Shown: positions 11,640 to 24,001 of the stretch, piece after piece
How positions within the stretch are numbered: the stretch's first letter is position 1
How the letters are laid out: each line of letters starts with the position of its first letter
Source: Mycteria americana
Taxonomy: Eukaryota > Chordata > Aves > Ciconiiformes > Ciconiidae
Assembly (NCBI RefSeq): GCF_035582795.1
Contig: NC_134390.1
Location: forward strand, 603,060 to 667,059
DNA length: 64,000 bases
Reading direction: 5' to 3'
Made by a program: the position numbers and the translations under genes
The notes under the pieces: generated by a model
Told to the model about the DNA's origin: nothing
The model's input: the letters and a program-made list of their open reading frames with translations, nothing else
Database searches by the model: none

Positions 11640-12960
11640 CGGAGCCCCCCGAAAGTGCTTGCACCCCCCCCCAGGGTGCCGGCTGCACCCCAAAAGTGCC
11701 TGCACCCCCCCACCCTGCGGTCCTCCTGGGGTGCCCGCTGCACCCCAAAAATGCCTGCATATCCCCGGAATGTCCGCTGCACCCCAAAAGTGCCTGCACC
11801 CCCCTCCTGGGGTGCCCGCTGCACCCCAAAAATGCCTGCATACCCCCGGAATGTCCGCTGCACCCCAAAAGTGCCTGCACCCCCCTCCTGGGGTGCCTGC
11901 TGCACCCCAAAAATGCCTGCATTCCCCCGGAATGTCCGCTGCACCCCAAAAGTGCCTGCACCCCCCTCCTGGGGTGCCCGCTGCACCCCAAAAATGCCTG
12001 CATACCCCCGGAATGTCCGCTGCACCCCAAAAGTGCCTGTACCCCTCTCCTGGGGTGCCTGCTGCACCCCAAAAATGCCTGCATTCCCCCCCAGAGTCCC
12101 AGTGCACCCCTAAGGTGCCTGTACCCCTCTCCTGGGGTGCCCGGTGCACCCCAAAAGTGGCTTCATCCTTCTCCCCCGCGTGCCTTGTGCACCCCAAAAG
12201 TGTCTTCATCCCCCCCCCGGATGCCCACTGCACCCCAACGGTGCCTGTCCCCCCCTCAGCGGGGGCCTTGTGCACCCCAGAAGTGCCTGAAGCCCCATCC
12301 ACGGCTCCTGCTGCACCCCAAATGTGGCTGTACCCCTCTCCTGGAGTGCCCCGTGCCCCCCAAAAGTGTCTTCATCCCCCCCCAGGATGCCCACTGCACC
12401 CCAAAAGTGCCTGTACCCACCTCGCGGGGGGCCCCAGCGGTGCCTGTACCTCCCCAAAGATGCTCGGTGCACCCCAAAAGAACCTGCACCCCTCCCCACG
12501 ATGCCCAGTGCACCCCCGGCATGCCTGTACCCCCTCCTGGAGTGGCCGGTGTCCCCCAAAAATGCCTGCACCCCCCTACCCAGCATGCCAGTGCACCCCG
12601 AAGGTGCCCACAGTCCCCCTACCTGGGTGCCCCACTGGTACCCGGTGCACCCCAAAGCCCCCTGCACCCCGAGGGTGCCCATGACCCCCTCAAATGCCTG
12701 GTGCACACCAAAGGGGCACACGCACCCCCAAAGCTGCCCAGAGCACCCCCAAAGCTCCCCAGTGCACCCCAAAGCCACCCAGTGCCCCCCCCCGGTTTCC
12801 CAGTGCCCCCCAAAGGTGCCCAGTGCACCCCAAAGCCACCCAGTGCCCCCCCCCAGGTTGCCTGGGACACCTCAAAGGTGCTCAATGCACCCCCAAAGCT
12901 GCCCAGTGTCCCCCCAGATTGCCCGGAGCACCCCAAAGGTGCCCAGTGCCCCCCCCCCGG
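11640..12960. repeat. Large minisatellite, 81-bp higher-order unit of two ~40-bp monomers
   Basis: The core gctgcaccccaaaagtgcc recurs about every 40 bases. Between about 11,730 and 12,070 the 81-base pair of monomers is nearly perfect for four copies; towards 12,960 it decays. Because 81 is a multiple of three and the unit lacks stops, long open frames run through it on both strands; they are not genes. It lies upstream of zinc-finger gene 1, between the two zinc-finger genes. Confidence 0.93.
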
Positions 12961-14850
12961 GGACCCCGCCTCATCCCCCACCCCAGGCGCTCAGGGCACA
13001 CAGAGCCCAAATGCCCCCCTGGGGGGTCGGGGGGTGCTGGGTCCTCTCCCAGGGACCCCCCCCCTGCACCCGAGACCCCCACCTCTGCCTGCCAGCGCTC
13101 GGGGCCCTTCTCAGAGGTTTTGGGGGGGCCCTGTGGCCCTTCGGGGTCTAAATGGGCTGAAAAAGCCGAATTTCCAGCCCCGTGCCCTGCAGCGGGGGAA
13201 ACTGAGGCACGGCACGGCGATCCCTGCGTCCCCCTGTGTGTCCTTTGACCCGAAACCGCCCCCCCCCCAAATTGGGGGGGGGGGGGTGCATGAGAAAGAG
13301 GGGCCGGAGCCGCTTCCCACGCGATCTGCCCCACGTCGGGGGGCAAACGGGGCTGGGGGGGCCGAGCCGAACCCCCCACCCGTGTCTGGGGGGGGGAAGG
13401 GGTCTCGCAGCATCACCCCGGGGGGGGGCACAGGCGCTGCAAGGCCGATGCAGCCCCCAGCCCCCCGCCTTTGCTCTCCCCACCCCATCCCCTCTCCCTG
13501 CCTCAGTTTACCCCCCACCCCATTTATTTTCGGGGGGGCAGGGGCCGCAGCGCCAGGGCCGCCAGGCACAAAGGGAAGCCGAAGCGCCGGGATCCCCCCC
13601 CCGCATCCACCGCCGCTCCCCGGCCCCCCGCCAGCGGCTCCCCCCAGCCCCAACCCAAGCTGGGGGGATGCCCCATTTGTTTGGGGGGGGTCCCCCCACT
13701 CTCCTGGCCCCCCCTCAGCCAACCCCAAGGACAGCGGCTCGTCCACGTACCCCCCCCCCCCCAACCGCCGCCGCCGCCGGCCTCCAACTCACCTCTCCAA
13801 GGCCGAAGAACGGGGCGGCGCGATGGGGTCCGGGAGGGGATGGCGAAGGGTTTGGGGGGGTCCCTGGTGAGGGGTTTGGGGGTGCGAGGGCTGGTGCTGG
13901 CCCCCAGGCGCAAGGCTGGCGTTCGGGGGAGGCCGGGAACAGGAAGGTCCCAGCGTCATCCCATTCCCCCGGCCCTGCTGCCGCCTCGCCGCGAGCCGGA
14001 TGCTTTTTTCCACTCGGCGAGCAAAAAATGGGGTTGAAACCTTGGAAAGGGGGGGGTCCCAAGCCACGACACCCCCAAACCCCACAGCCGAGCGATGGGT
14101 CTCGGTGGGGAGGATGGGGGGGGGGGGGGCTTAGCCCCTCCGGTGACGGGGAATCCTGGATTCGGGTTTTGTTGTTTTTTTTTTTTTCCTGCTCCGCTTG
14201 GAAAACGTTCCCGGGCAGGAGGGTTTGGAGGGGGTCGACGAGGCTGATTTTTGGGGGGGGGGGGACAGGGTAAAAACGAGCAGCCGGAGCCCCCCTAACT
14301 CCCCCTGCTTTGTGTAACGGCTCCGGCTCCAACCCCACGCGTTTCCCGCCCCCCCGGCAAAAAAAATGGTTGGAAATTATGCAACGAGGCCAGCGCCTTC
14401 GTTAGCGGGATCACACCCAGCTCGGCACCGGCCCTGGGCGTCAGGGTTTTGGGGTGCCTTCAGCATCCCCTTTCCGCATCCCCCCCACCACCCTGCTGAG
14501 CCTCCGCAGCCCCCGGCAGGGTCTGGGGGTGCGAGGGTGGGGAGCGGTGGGTCCCCGTCCCCGTCCCCACCCCGGGGAGGTTGGGTGGCGCGTGCGGGCG
14601 CGTGGCAGCAGCCGGCGTGGGAGCCGTCCCCGCGGGGCACCTGGCACCGCGGCGCCCGGCTCCGCTCCAGCCCCGACCAGGAGGACGGGAAAAACCTTTC
14701 CACGGCGGCGTTGGCGTCGCTGGGATCGCGCCATCGCGGCCACCGCTGCCGTTGCCGCCACCGCCTCGTCCCCTGGGGGTGACACCACCGGGGGGGGGGG
14801 GGGTGTCCCCAAAACCGCGCGGCGGGATGATGCTCAGCAAGCGCCGCTGC
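12960..14850. other. GC-rich intergenic DNA between the two zinc-finger genes
   Basis: I see no exon, RNA gene or transposon with coding capacity. The stretch is rich in C and G runs, with a short MIR-like core (gggaaactgaggcacgg) at about 13,195-13,215. Long open frames on both strands reflect base composition and lack any recognisable domain. Confidence 0.6.
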
Positions 14851-14860
14851 TCGGGGACCT

Positions 14861-14866
14861 TTTATT
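14861..14866 (-). terminator. Poly(A) signal of zinc-finger gene 2
   Basis: TTTATT on the plus strand is AATAAA on the minus strand, about 245 bases past the stop of zinc-finger gene 2. Confidence 0.85.
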
Positions 14867-15110
14867 GATCTCGTCGGCAGACCCGCGTGTCCCAACCCTG
14901 CACCCCACGCTCCCACCCTCCCTGGCTTCGGGGGCGCTCGGGGTGCAGACGCCGAACCCTGGCTCCACCGTGGGAGCATCCAGCCCCGTTCCCGGCCACC
15001 GCAGTCCCCAACCCTCACCGGGGCGACGCCGGTCCCCCTCGGTGGGGATGCACCCCAAAAGTCATCCCCATCCCGGCGTCCCCGTCCCCATCCCGGCGTC
15101 CCAGTCCCCG

Positions 15111-17977
15111 TCACGCGGCATGAAGCTTCTGATGCCGGCGGAGCTGGGACTTGTGGCGAAAGCCGTCCCCGCACTCCCCGCAGATGTAGGGCTTCTCGTC
15201 GGTGTGGGTGCGGCGGTGGCGGATGAGGTTGGAGCTGACGCTGAAGCGTTTCCCGCACTCGCCGCAGCTGTAGGGTTTCTCGCCGGTGTGGGTCCGCTGA
15301 TGCTGGATGAGGGCCGAGCTCTCGCTGAAACGTTTGCCGCAAGCGCCGCAGGCGTAGGGCTTCTCCCCGGTGTGAATACGTTGGTGGGTGACCAGGTTGG
15401 AGTTTTGGCTGAAGCCTTTGCCGCAAGCGCCGCAGGTGTAGGGCTTCTCCCCGGTGTGGGTGATCTGGTGACGCGCCAGGTCCGAGCTGCGGCTGAAACC
15501 CTTCCCGCACTCGCTGCAGATGGTGGGGCGCAGGCGGCCCCCCCGCAGCCCCAGCAGCTCCTTCAGCGGTCCCAGGCCCCCCGGGTGTCCTGGCGTTTTG
15601 GCCAGGCGACGTGCCGGTGCTTTCCGTCGCGGCCTGGCCGGGCGGCCGGGCGGCTCGCTGCCGGAGGCCGGCGGGCTGGGGTGGGCTGCGGGGAGAAGAG
15701 AGCTGGGCGCCGGCAGGGTGGCGTGGGGACGGGTGGCACCGAGGGCGTGGGGATGGGCCCAGGGCTGCGCCCCCTCTGTGCCTTCCCCGTCCCCTCTGCC
15801 CCTTCTCCCTCCCTTTTCCACCGTCTCTGTCCCCTCTGGCCCTTCCCCATCCCATTTGTACCTGCTCCATCCCCTCTGGCCCTTCCCCGTCCCCTCTCCC
15901 CTTTCCTCATCCCTTTTGCCCCTTCTCCATCCCTCTGTCCCCTCTGTCCCTTCCCCATCCCCTCTGTCCCCTCTCCATCCCCTCTGCCCCTTCCCCGTCC
16001 CTTTTCCACCGTCTCCATCCCCTCTGGCCCTTCCCCGTCCCCTCTGTCCCCTCTCCATCCCCTCTGTCCCTTCCCCGTCCCCTCTGTCCCCTCTCCATCC
16101 CCTCTGCCCCTTCCCCGTCCCCTCTGTCCCCTCTCCACCCCCTCTGGCCCTTCCCCGTCCCCTCTGTCCCCTCTCCACCCCCTCTGCCCCTTCCCCGTCC
16201 CTTTTCCACCGTCTCCATCCCCTCTGGCCCTTCCCCATCCCCGCTGCCCCCTCTCCATCCCTTTTCCACCTTCCGTGTCCCCTATCCAGTTTGGGGACAG
16301 CAGTGACACCCCCGTCCTGCTCCCAAGCCCGGGTTTAACTCCTGGCTCGGCCCCCGCTGTGTCCCCCCACCAACTCGTCCCATCCCAGCCCGGGGACAAG
16401 TGTCCGGACTCGGGGTGCGGGAGGAGGTTCACGCACAGGACAGGCCCGGCGCAGGGGATGGGGACAGCGTGTCCCCAGGCAGGGACCGGCGTGTGGGTGG
16501 CACCACCGAGGGGGACCCCGGAGCCCAAATTCGCTCTGCAAACCATGGCTGGAGTTGGGGTACCGGGAAACCCCGTGGTGTGGGAGAAGGGCACCTTGGG
16601 GTACCGGGAAACCCCGTGGTGTGGGAGAAGGGCACCCCTGAACCCCGAGATCGGGGCATCCACACACCCTGGGATTGGGACGTCCCTGTGCCCTGGGATT
16701 GGGGCATCCCTATGGTGCAGGAGCAGGGCACCCCCGAACCCCGAGATTGGGGCATCCTCATGCTGTGGGATTGGGACATCCCTGCACCCCGATATCGAGG
16801 CTTCCCCATGCTGTGTGATCAGGACATCTCCGCACCCCAGGATTGGAGTGTCCCCATGCAATGGGGCACCCCTGCACCCCGTGACTGGGGCATCCCCACG
16901 CCATGCCATCGCGACATCCCTGCACCCCCAAATCGGGGCACCCCTATGCGGTGTGATCGGGAAATCCCTGCGCCCCCAAATCAGGGCATTCCCATGTCGT
17001 GTGAGCAGGACATCCCTGCACCCCGGGATGGGGGTATCTCAGTGCCACAGGAATGGGGTACCCCTGCACCCCGGGATCGGAACATACCTATGCCACAGAA
17101 AGGGGACATCCCTGAACCCCCAAATCAGGGCATCCCCGTGCTGTGGGGCTGGGGCATCCCGTGCCCGGGGATTGGGGTATCCCTGTGCCGGGGCAATGGG
17201 GTATCCCCACTCCGAGGGACTGCAGCATCCCCACACCCTGGGATCGGGGTGTCCCCGCGCCATGGAACCAGGGCACCTGCACCCCAAGACCAGAGCATCC
17301 TCCCCTTGTCGGATCAGGGGATCCCCATGCCAAGGGATCGGGGCACCCCCATACCCTGGGACCGTGGTACCCCCATGCCACGGGAACGGGACATCCCTGC
17401 ACCCCAGGACGGGGGTATCCCCACGCTGTGGGATCGGGGCACCCCCATATCTTGGGTTTGGGGTACCCCTGTGCCACGGGAATGGGACATCCCTGCACCC
17501 CAGGACTGGGGTATCCCCACACTGTGGGATCGGGGCACCCCCATATCTTGGGTTTGGGGTACCCACGTGCCACGGGAACGGGACATCCCTGCACCCCAGG
17601 AGTGGGGTACCGGTACCCCCGTGCCTTGGGAACAGGACATCCCCACATCCCCGGGGCACCCCCATACCCTGGGATCGGGGTACCCCCATACCCTGGGAAT
17701 GGGACACCCGCACCCCCCAGGATAAGGGTCCCCCCACCCCCCAGGACTGGGGGATCCCCATGCCACGGGGTCGGGGTGTCCCCCACACTGCTGGGTCGGG
17801 GCAGGTCCACAGGGGACCCCCGAAAAGGACTCACACACACCCCCCCCGCTCCCCGTGACACCGCGGGGACACCCCGCGTGGGGACACCCCGGTTTGGGGG
17901 GGCTCACCTGCGGAGGGCCCCTCCGGCAGCTCGGCGTCCCGGGGGGCCCGGCTGGACGGTTCCCCCTCCGCGTCCAT
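15111..17977 (-). CDS. C2H2 zinc-finger protein with five fingers (about 214 residues)
   Basis: Putative DNA-binding regulator. Two coding exons on the minus strand: 17908-17977 (exon from about 18012) and 15111-15685, joined in phase 1 exactly as in zinc-finger gene 1. The first exon gives [20 protein letters not shown]; the second opens with a Pro/Arg/Lys-rich basic stretch ([16 protein letters not shown]) that may be a nuclear localisation signal. Five regular C2H2 fingers follow, from [10 protein letters not shown] to [10 protein letters not shown], and the protein ends RRHQKLHAA. No KRAB, SCAN or BTB box is visible. The 2.2-kb intron is filled by two minisatellites. Matching layout and strand suggest a tandem duplicate of the neighbour. 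Human ZNF641 lies on the ASB8 side of that cluster and is a positional candidate only. Confidence 0.85.
15780..16280. repeat. Pyrimidine-rich minisatellite, ~40-bp unit, in intron of zinc-finger gene 2
   Basis: The core cccttccccgtcccctctg recurs, for example at 16031, 16071, 16111 and 16151, built from 13-14-base sub-units of C/T only. The strong purine/pyrimidine strand bias could support triplex (H-DNA) structure. Confidence 0.9.
16545..17760. repeat. 24-bp minisatellite, about 50 units, in intron of zinc-finger gene 2
   Basis: Units such as ggggcatccccatgccatgg repeat every 24 bases, with four-unit (96-base) patterns in the right half near 17,390-17,620. Since 24 is a multiple of three, frames stay open for hundreds of codons (8-residue periods such as GIPMPRDR) without being coding. 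Confidence 0.92.
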
Positions 17978-18249
17978 CGCCGCCGTCCCAGCACGCTCAG
18001 ACGGGGGGGACCCTGCCGGGGGGGGGGGGGGGCAAGAGATGGGGTGACACGGGGGCACCCCAAAGGGAGTCCCGGCTGCACCCCAAGGGGGGTCCCCAAC
18101 CCTTCTGTGCCTCAGTTTCCTCTCCTGATGCTGGGGGGGGGCGGCACCAAGGCCGTGGGTGCTTGAAGCATCCCCCCCCCCATCCCAACAGCACCCCCCC
18201 CGCCATGCCCCCCACTCCTCTCATGGACGGGTCCCCCCCAAGCCGGGGG

Positions 18250-18600
18250 GGCTGCGCTCCCCCCGACCCCGCCCCGAGCATCGCCGCCATCTCGGGGGGG
18301 GGGGGGGGGGGGCACCGGGAAGGGGAAAACGGAGAGGGGGGAGGGTCTGTCCGCCTTCTTTTGGGGGGGGGGGTGACGACTCACCGGGGGGGCCCGGGGG
18401 GCGGCGGTGGGGAGCGGCGGGTGGGCCGGAGCGGGCGCGGGGAGGCCGGGAGCGGAAGGGCCTCCCCGCATGGCCGCCGCCGCTGGCGCAGCGCTGTGGT
18501 CGGGGGGCTTCGGCCCCGCCACCCGCTGCAGGCGTGGGGCCTCCCCCACCCCCCCGTGGGGAAGGGACCCCCCCCTCCCCGGGGGGGTACGGCCAAGGGG
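18250..18600 (-). promoter_or_regulatory. CpG island and probable first exon of zinc-finger gene 2
   Basis: CpG-dense block with a minus-strand splice donor (CCCCG|GTGAGTCG) at about 18,386 that would join the acceptor before the exon at 18,012. The first exon is probably non-coding. ASB8 starts on the opposite strand about 3 kb away, so the two genes are head to head. Confidence 0.5.
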
Positions 18601-18749
18601 GTGCGGGAGGAGATGCCCCCCCCCCCTTCCCCCCCCCCCCCCCCCCCGCTATGGCGGGCCTGGGCTCGGCGGCGGGCTGAGCCTGGGGAGGGCGGTTTGG
18701 GGTGCCCCCCCCCCCCCGTGTGTGTGTTTTTGGGGGGGTTGGGGTGTCT

Positions 18750-19660
18750 GTGTCCCGGATGTTGGCAGCTGGGGGGGGCAAGGAGGGGGGACATGACTCC
18801 CCCCTCCCCCCCAAATCACCCTGCTGGCTGCTTGCAGCTGGAGGGGGGGGACAGGACAAAATGGGGGGGGGGGAACAGGACAAAATGGGGGGGTGTCAGT
18901 GCACCCCCCCAGCACCCCAACCCAACCAGATGTTGGCAGCTGGGGGGGGACGTCGGGCTGAGAATCGGGGTGTCCCCCCCCAACTCTGCCACCAGATGTT
19001 TGCAGCTGGATGGAGCCCCGGGGGGGGGACACGGGGGACGCGGGAGGAAGACGGGGGCGCCCAGTGCTCCCCCCCCTGCTGGGGACACCCCCCCGCGCAG
19101 GAGGGACCCCCAGCTCCCACCCGCTCCCCGCTCGGGTCCCGCGCTGAGTCCCAGTGTCACCCGGCCGGGCTGTCACCGTGGCAGGGTGCTGGGTCACACC
19201 CCCCCCCCCCCCCCCAGCTTAGCTGTCACCCATCGGGCTGTCGCGTCACCCTCGGGCTGGCCTGTCACCGTGTTGGGGTGTTGGGTCACCCCCCCCCCAA
19301 GGTTGGCTGTCATGGTGTCGGGGTGCTGGGTCACCCCCTGAGCTTGGCTGTCACCCATCAGGCTGCCAGGTCACCCCCACGCTGGGGCTGTCACCCTTTC
19401 AGGGTGTTGGGTCACCCGCAGGCCCAGTTGTCACCGTGTTGGGGTGCCGGGTCACCCCCACCCTGGGGCTGTCACCCTTTCAGGGTGTTGGGTCACCCCC
19501 AGGCCCAGTTGTCACCGTGTTGGGGTGCCGGGTCACCCCCACCCTGGGGCTGTCACCCTTTCAGGGTGTTGGGTCACCCCCAGGCCCAGTTGTCACCGTG
19601 TTGGGGTGCCGGGTCACCCCCAGGCTGGGCTGTCACCCCTCAGGCTGCCGAGCCAGCCCG
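18750..19660. repeat. Two adjoining tandem arrays (ttggcagctggggg units, then an 81-bp unit)
   Basis: From 18,750 to about 19,020, variants of gatgttggcagctggggg recur at irregular spacing. From about 19,150 to 19,660, a unit carrying gggctgtcaccctttcaggg recurs at 19388, 19469 and 19550 (81 bases), made of three ~27-base GTCACC-containing monomers. The first part is weak; the second is clear. Confidence 0.8.
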
Positions 19661-19809
19661 TGTGACAGGGCCGGGCTGCGGTGACAGCCGGCTCCAGTGT
19701 CTGTGGCAGGAGGAGTTGTCACACCTGGGCACAGACGTGTCCCCAGCTCAGCCACTGTCCAACTGTCCCCAACAGGCGGACAAACACCCAAACCCCATCC
19801 CCATGGTGA

Positions 19810-21070
19810 TGCCCTGGTGTGACCCACCCCACTGTCACCCTCAAAGGGACAGCACGGTGTCACCCAGCACAGGGACACCCCAGTGTCACCCAGTGTAGAG
19901 ACACCCTGATGTCACCCTCCCAGTGACACCCGTGTCACCCTGGTGTAGGGACACCCCAGTGTCACCCAGTGTAGGGACACCCCGATGTCACCCTCCCAGC
20001 GACACCCCAGTATCACCCAGTGCAGGGACACGCCAGTGTCACCCTCACAGGGACAACCCAGTGTCACCCAGCGCAGGGACACCCCAGTGTCACCCTGGTG
20101 TAGGGACAGCCCAGTGTCACTCTCACAAGGACAGCCCAGTGTCACCCAGCATGGTGACACCCTGGTGTCACCCAGTGTAGAGACACCCCGATGTCACCCT
20201 CCCAGTGACACCCTAGTGTCACCCTGCACAGGGACAGTCCAGTGTCACCCTGTTGCAGGGACAGCCCAGTGTCACCCAGTGTAGGGACACCCCGATGTCA
20301 CCCTCCCAGCGGCACCCCAGTGTCACCGTCACAGGGACAGCCCAGCGTCACCCAGCACGGTGACACTCTGGTGCCACCCAGTGCAGGGACACCCCAGTGT
20401 CACCCTGGTGCAGGGACACCCCGCTGTCACCCAGTGTAGGGACACCCCGATGTCACCCTCCCAGCGACACCCCAGTATCACCCAGTGCAGGGACACGCCA
20501 GTGTCACCCTCACAGGGACAACCCAGTGTCACCCAGTGCAGGGACACCCCAGTGTCACTCTCACAAGGACAGCCCAGTGTCACCCAGCACGGTGACACCC
20601 TGGTGTCACCCAGTGCAGGGACACCCCGATGTCACCCAGCGCAGGGACACCCCAGTGTCACCCTGGTGTAGGGACAGCCCAGTGTCACCCTCACAGGGAC
20701 AGCCCAGTGTCACCCAGCATGGTGACACCGTGGTGTCACCCAGCGCAGGGACACCCCAGTGCCACTCTCCCAGTGACACCCTAGTGCCACCCAGCGCAGG
20801 GACAGCCCAGTGTCACTCTCACAAGGACAGCCCAGTGTCACCCAGCATGGTGACACCCTGGTGTCACCCAGTGTAGAGACACCTCGATGTCACCCTCCCA
20901 GTGACACCCTAGTGTCACCCAGCACAGGGACAGCCCAGTGTCACCCTGGTGTAGGGACAGCCCAGTGTCACCCAGTGCAGGGACACCCCGATGTCACCCT
21001 CCCAGCGACACCCCAGTCTCACCCAGCACTGTGACAGCGCGGTGTCACCCGGTGGAGGGACACCCCGGTG
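19810..21070. repeat. ~26-bp minisatellite rich in GTGTCACCC, upstream of ASB8
   Basis: Dozens of units of the form agtgtcacccagtgcaggga repeat every 25-27 bases, with several sub-types mixed in longer blocks. The array ends about 170 bases before the CpG-rich ASB8 promoter. The 9-mer GTGTCACCC, or its complement, is also the core of the array upstream of SENP1. Confidence 0.93.
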
Positions 21071-21239
21071 TCACCGCACGGCTGTCCCCCTGCGCTGGCA
21101 CCTGCGGGCCTGGGCCCGGGGCGCTCGGGAGGGTGCGCCAGGCCCCGTTGCCATGGCGACGCCGGAGCCGAGGTCCCCAGGGTCCCCCCAGCGCTCCCAG
21201 TCGGGGCCACCGGAACCCAGCCGGTGCGCAGGGAGAGCG

Positions 21240-21707
21240 CGGATTGGTGGAGAGCCGGGTGGGAGGCGGGGCTTGCGGGCGGGAGCGTCTGGCGATTGGA
21301 GGAGAGAGAAGAGAGGGGGCGGGACCTCCGAAGGCGGGGACGGAAGAGCCGGGAGGAGGCGGAGCCTCGAGGGACCCCCAGGAACCGGATTGGCGGGGAG
21401 GTGGGCGGGGAGGGGGCGTGGCCTATCCCAGCGCATGCGCCGCTGCGCAGACTCGTCACTTCCGGGTAGCGGCGGTTTCCGCCTCCCGCTGGGCCTGGAG
21501 CGGCCGCGCTGGGACCGCGCGGACCCCCGGGACCCCCCCGGATCCCCCCGGACCCCCCGGGACCCCCCCGCTCCTCCCCGCGGCCCGAGCAGCTCTTCCC
21601 GCCCCCGCCCAGCCCCGCCGCAGCGGGGGGGCCCGTCAGGGCCTGGCGCCGGGGGCTCGGCGGAGCCGCCCGGGGCATGCGGAGGCGGCGGCCGGCCGGC
21701 CCGCACT
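21240..21707 (+). promoter_or_regulatory. ASB8: ASB8 promoter/CpG island with three inverted CCAAT boxes
   Basis: CpG-rich region with three ATTGG motifs (near 21,243, 21,294 and 21,388), two GGGCGGG-type Sp sites and an ETS-like CACTTCCGGG near 21,458, typical of a TATA-less housekeeping promoter. The transcription start is probably around 21,470. Confidence 0.65.
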
Positions 21708-24001
21708 ATGTGGTACATCATGCAGAGCATCCAGAGCAAGTACTCGCTGTCGGAGCGGCTCATCCGCACCATCGCCGCCATCCGCTCCTTCCCGCGGGAC
21801 AACGTGGAGGATCTCATCGGCAGGGTGAGCCGCCCCCGGGGACCCGCCCGGCCCGGCCCGGCCCGGCCCTGGGGCGCTGCGAAGCGCTCCTGAATGAAAC
21901 GGAGGGTTTGGGGGGGGGGAGGTGGGACACCCCTTCAGCGAGCCAACGGGGTGCCCCGGCGCTGCGGGAGGGTTGCCCCCCCCGTTTCGCGGCTGGAGGG
22001 CCGGGCTGGGCTGTGGGCATCGCTCCCCGCGGCTTGAACGCCCGTCGGGGTGAGGTTCTTGCGGCTGGGCCCGCCCTTGGCCCCGCGCAGGGCGGGTCCG
22101 GGAGCTTCGCCTCAGCCCGGGTCACTCTTCGGGGCAGCGGAGAGCCCTGGCTAAGCCTGACTGATCCGGGCAGCTGCTGAGCTATTTCGGGTGGCGAGGG
22201 CTGTGCCGAGCGTCTTAAACCTCCTCGGAGACGCCCTCTCAAAGCCCGCGAGCCCCCGGGTTCAGCCCGGGGCTGCCTCCCGCCAAGGGATGCTCCCAGG
22301 GCAGCACCGGCAGCTTTTGAACGGCTGCCGGTTTATTTACCGGAGGCAGAGCGCCCCACTTGCCTTTCCAACCCCGCCGCGCTGTGCCCGCGATCGGCCT
22401 CGCACCAGCCGTTCCTCGTGATCCTGCCGGAGCACAGAGCCGGTGCGCGGACGGCGAACTTCTGCGCGGGTTACGCCAGACCCCTGCGGCACCCAGGTTT
22501 CTTCAGGCATCGTTTAGTGACGATGAATTAATTAAACTCAAGGCCGGGAGCAGGGATGCAGACTGCTGAGTGCTTCTGCCCGGCGGGGAGCTTTGTGCAA
22601 CCGCGGTGCCCGGCCTGAAAACAAACCCCAGGGCTTGCGTGGGAGCGTTATGCCGGATATCTATTAATAAACCTTTTCTAACGATGCAAATCAAGGCGCA
22701 TCAGCTGCTGGCTTGGGGGTGGAAAAGGGCCAAGAACGGGTGGGTTTACTAATCCCGGCTGTGGTTTCCTGTCTTCTCGCAGGGTGCAGACGTGAACTGC
22801 ATGCACGGCACCCTGAAACCGCTGCACTGCGCCTGTATGGTGGCTGACGCCGACTGCGTCGAGCTGCTGCTGCAGAAGGGAGCGGAGGTAAAGGCTTTTT
22901 AAAGAATAAAAACACCTTAAAAATGCAAAGGTCCCTTTGAAAAGGGGCCGGGAAGTTGGGAGGCGGCAGCCGGAGCTGATAAACAGCTGAGATTTGAGCT
23001 GATGGTTTAAGTAGTGCCGGTTTTGTGCCTCTTCTTAGGGCAAAACGGACCCAGGTGAAGGTTTATCGTCCCAGTAGGGAGTGAAGCGTTTGTGCCCGAG
23101 ATCTCGGGGGTACCCGCTCGTCCGGGGAGGGAGGGTAGTTTTGCGGTGGAAGCCTGAAGGAAGAACTGAAACCTATATATTGCCTGATTTTTGGCACTTG
23201 CTTCTGGCAGATCGCACCCCCCGTTCCCTCCCTCGTTTTCCTGTCCCCTAAATTTGGGACGCGGGAATGGTTTTGTGCAGCGCCGCTGGAGCTTCCCCTG
23301 ACGCTGGCAGGAGCTGGGGTACCTCAGTGACCCCCAAATCCTTTCTCCTCCCTCCCCTTCTCCTGCAGGTCAACGCCCTGGATGGCTACAACCGAACAGC
23401 CCTTCACTACGCGGCGGAAAAGGACGAAACCTGTGTGGAAATCCTCCTGGAGTACGGGGCCAACCCCAACGCGCTGGACGGCAACAAGGACACCCCGCTC
23501 CACTGGGCCGCCTTCAAGAACAACGCCGAGTGCGTGCGGTCGCTGCTGGAGAACGGCGCCTTGGTGAATGCCCGCGATTACAACAACGACACGCCGCTCA
23601 GCTGGGCAGCCATGAAGGGTAACCTGGAGAGCGTCAGCATCCTGCTCGACTTCGGGGCGGAGGTCCGGGTGGTTAATTTGAAAGGCCAAACCCCCATCTC
23701 GCGTTTGGTGGCGTTGCTGGTTCGGGGATTGGGTACGGAGCGCGAGGATTCCTGCTTCGATCTTCTCCATCGAGCTATCGGACATTTTGAGCTGAGAAAA
23801 AACGGCAGCATGCCCTGGGAGGTGACCAGGGATCAGCAGCTCTGTGAAAAGCTCACCCTGCTCTGCTCGGCCCCCGGTACCCTACAGACGCTGTCACGTT
23901 ACGCCGTGCGCCGCAGCCTGGGCGTGCGGTTCCTGCCGGAGGCGGTGAAGCAGCTGCCCTTGCCCACCTGCCTGAAGGAGTACGTGTTGCTCCTTAGCTA
24001 A
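21708..24001 (+). CDS. ASB8: Ankyrin repeat and SOCS box protein 8 (284 residues, complete)
   Basis: Substrate-recognition subunit of a cullin-5/elongin BC ubiquitin ligase. Three coding exons: 21708-21824, 22783-22887, 23369-24001. The protein begins MWYIMQSIQSKYSLSERL and carries four ankyrin repeats (about residues 50-185), visible as HGTLKPLHCACM, GYNRTALHYAAE, GNKDTPLHWAAF and YNNDTPLSWAAM. The C-terminal SOCS box (about 235-284, LPLPTCLKEYVLLLS) binds elongin BC. Human ASB8 is 288 residues and starts four residues earlier. Here the frame is open upstream without a stop back to about 20,990, but that stretch is promoter and repeat, so the ATG at 21708 is chosen by homology. Confidence 0.97.

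Noticed and set aside
11357-13870. An 837-codon plus-strand proline-rich open frame and several minus-strand ones
   Set aside because: Produced by the 81-bp array and GC-rich flanks; unit length is a multiple of three without stops.
14454-17858. A 1,134-codon plus-strand open frame
   Set aside because: Antisense to the zinc-finger exon and through two minisatellites; low-complexity composition only.
20991-21707. Long N-terminal extension of ASB8 (open frame upstream of the start)
   Set aside because: It would translate the promoter and minisatellite; homology begins at the Met at 21708.
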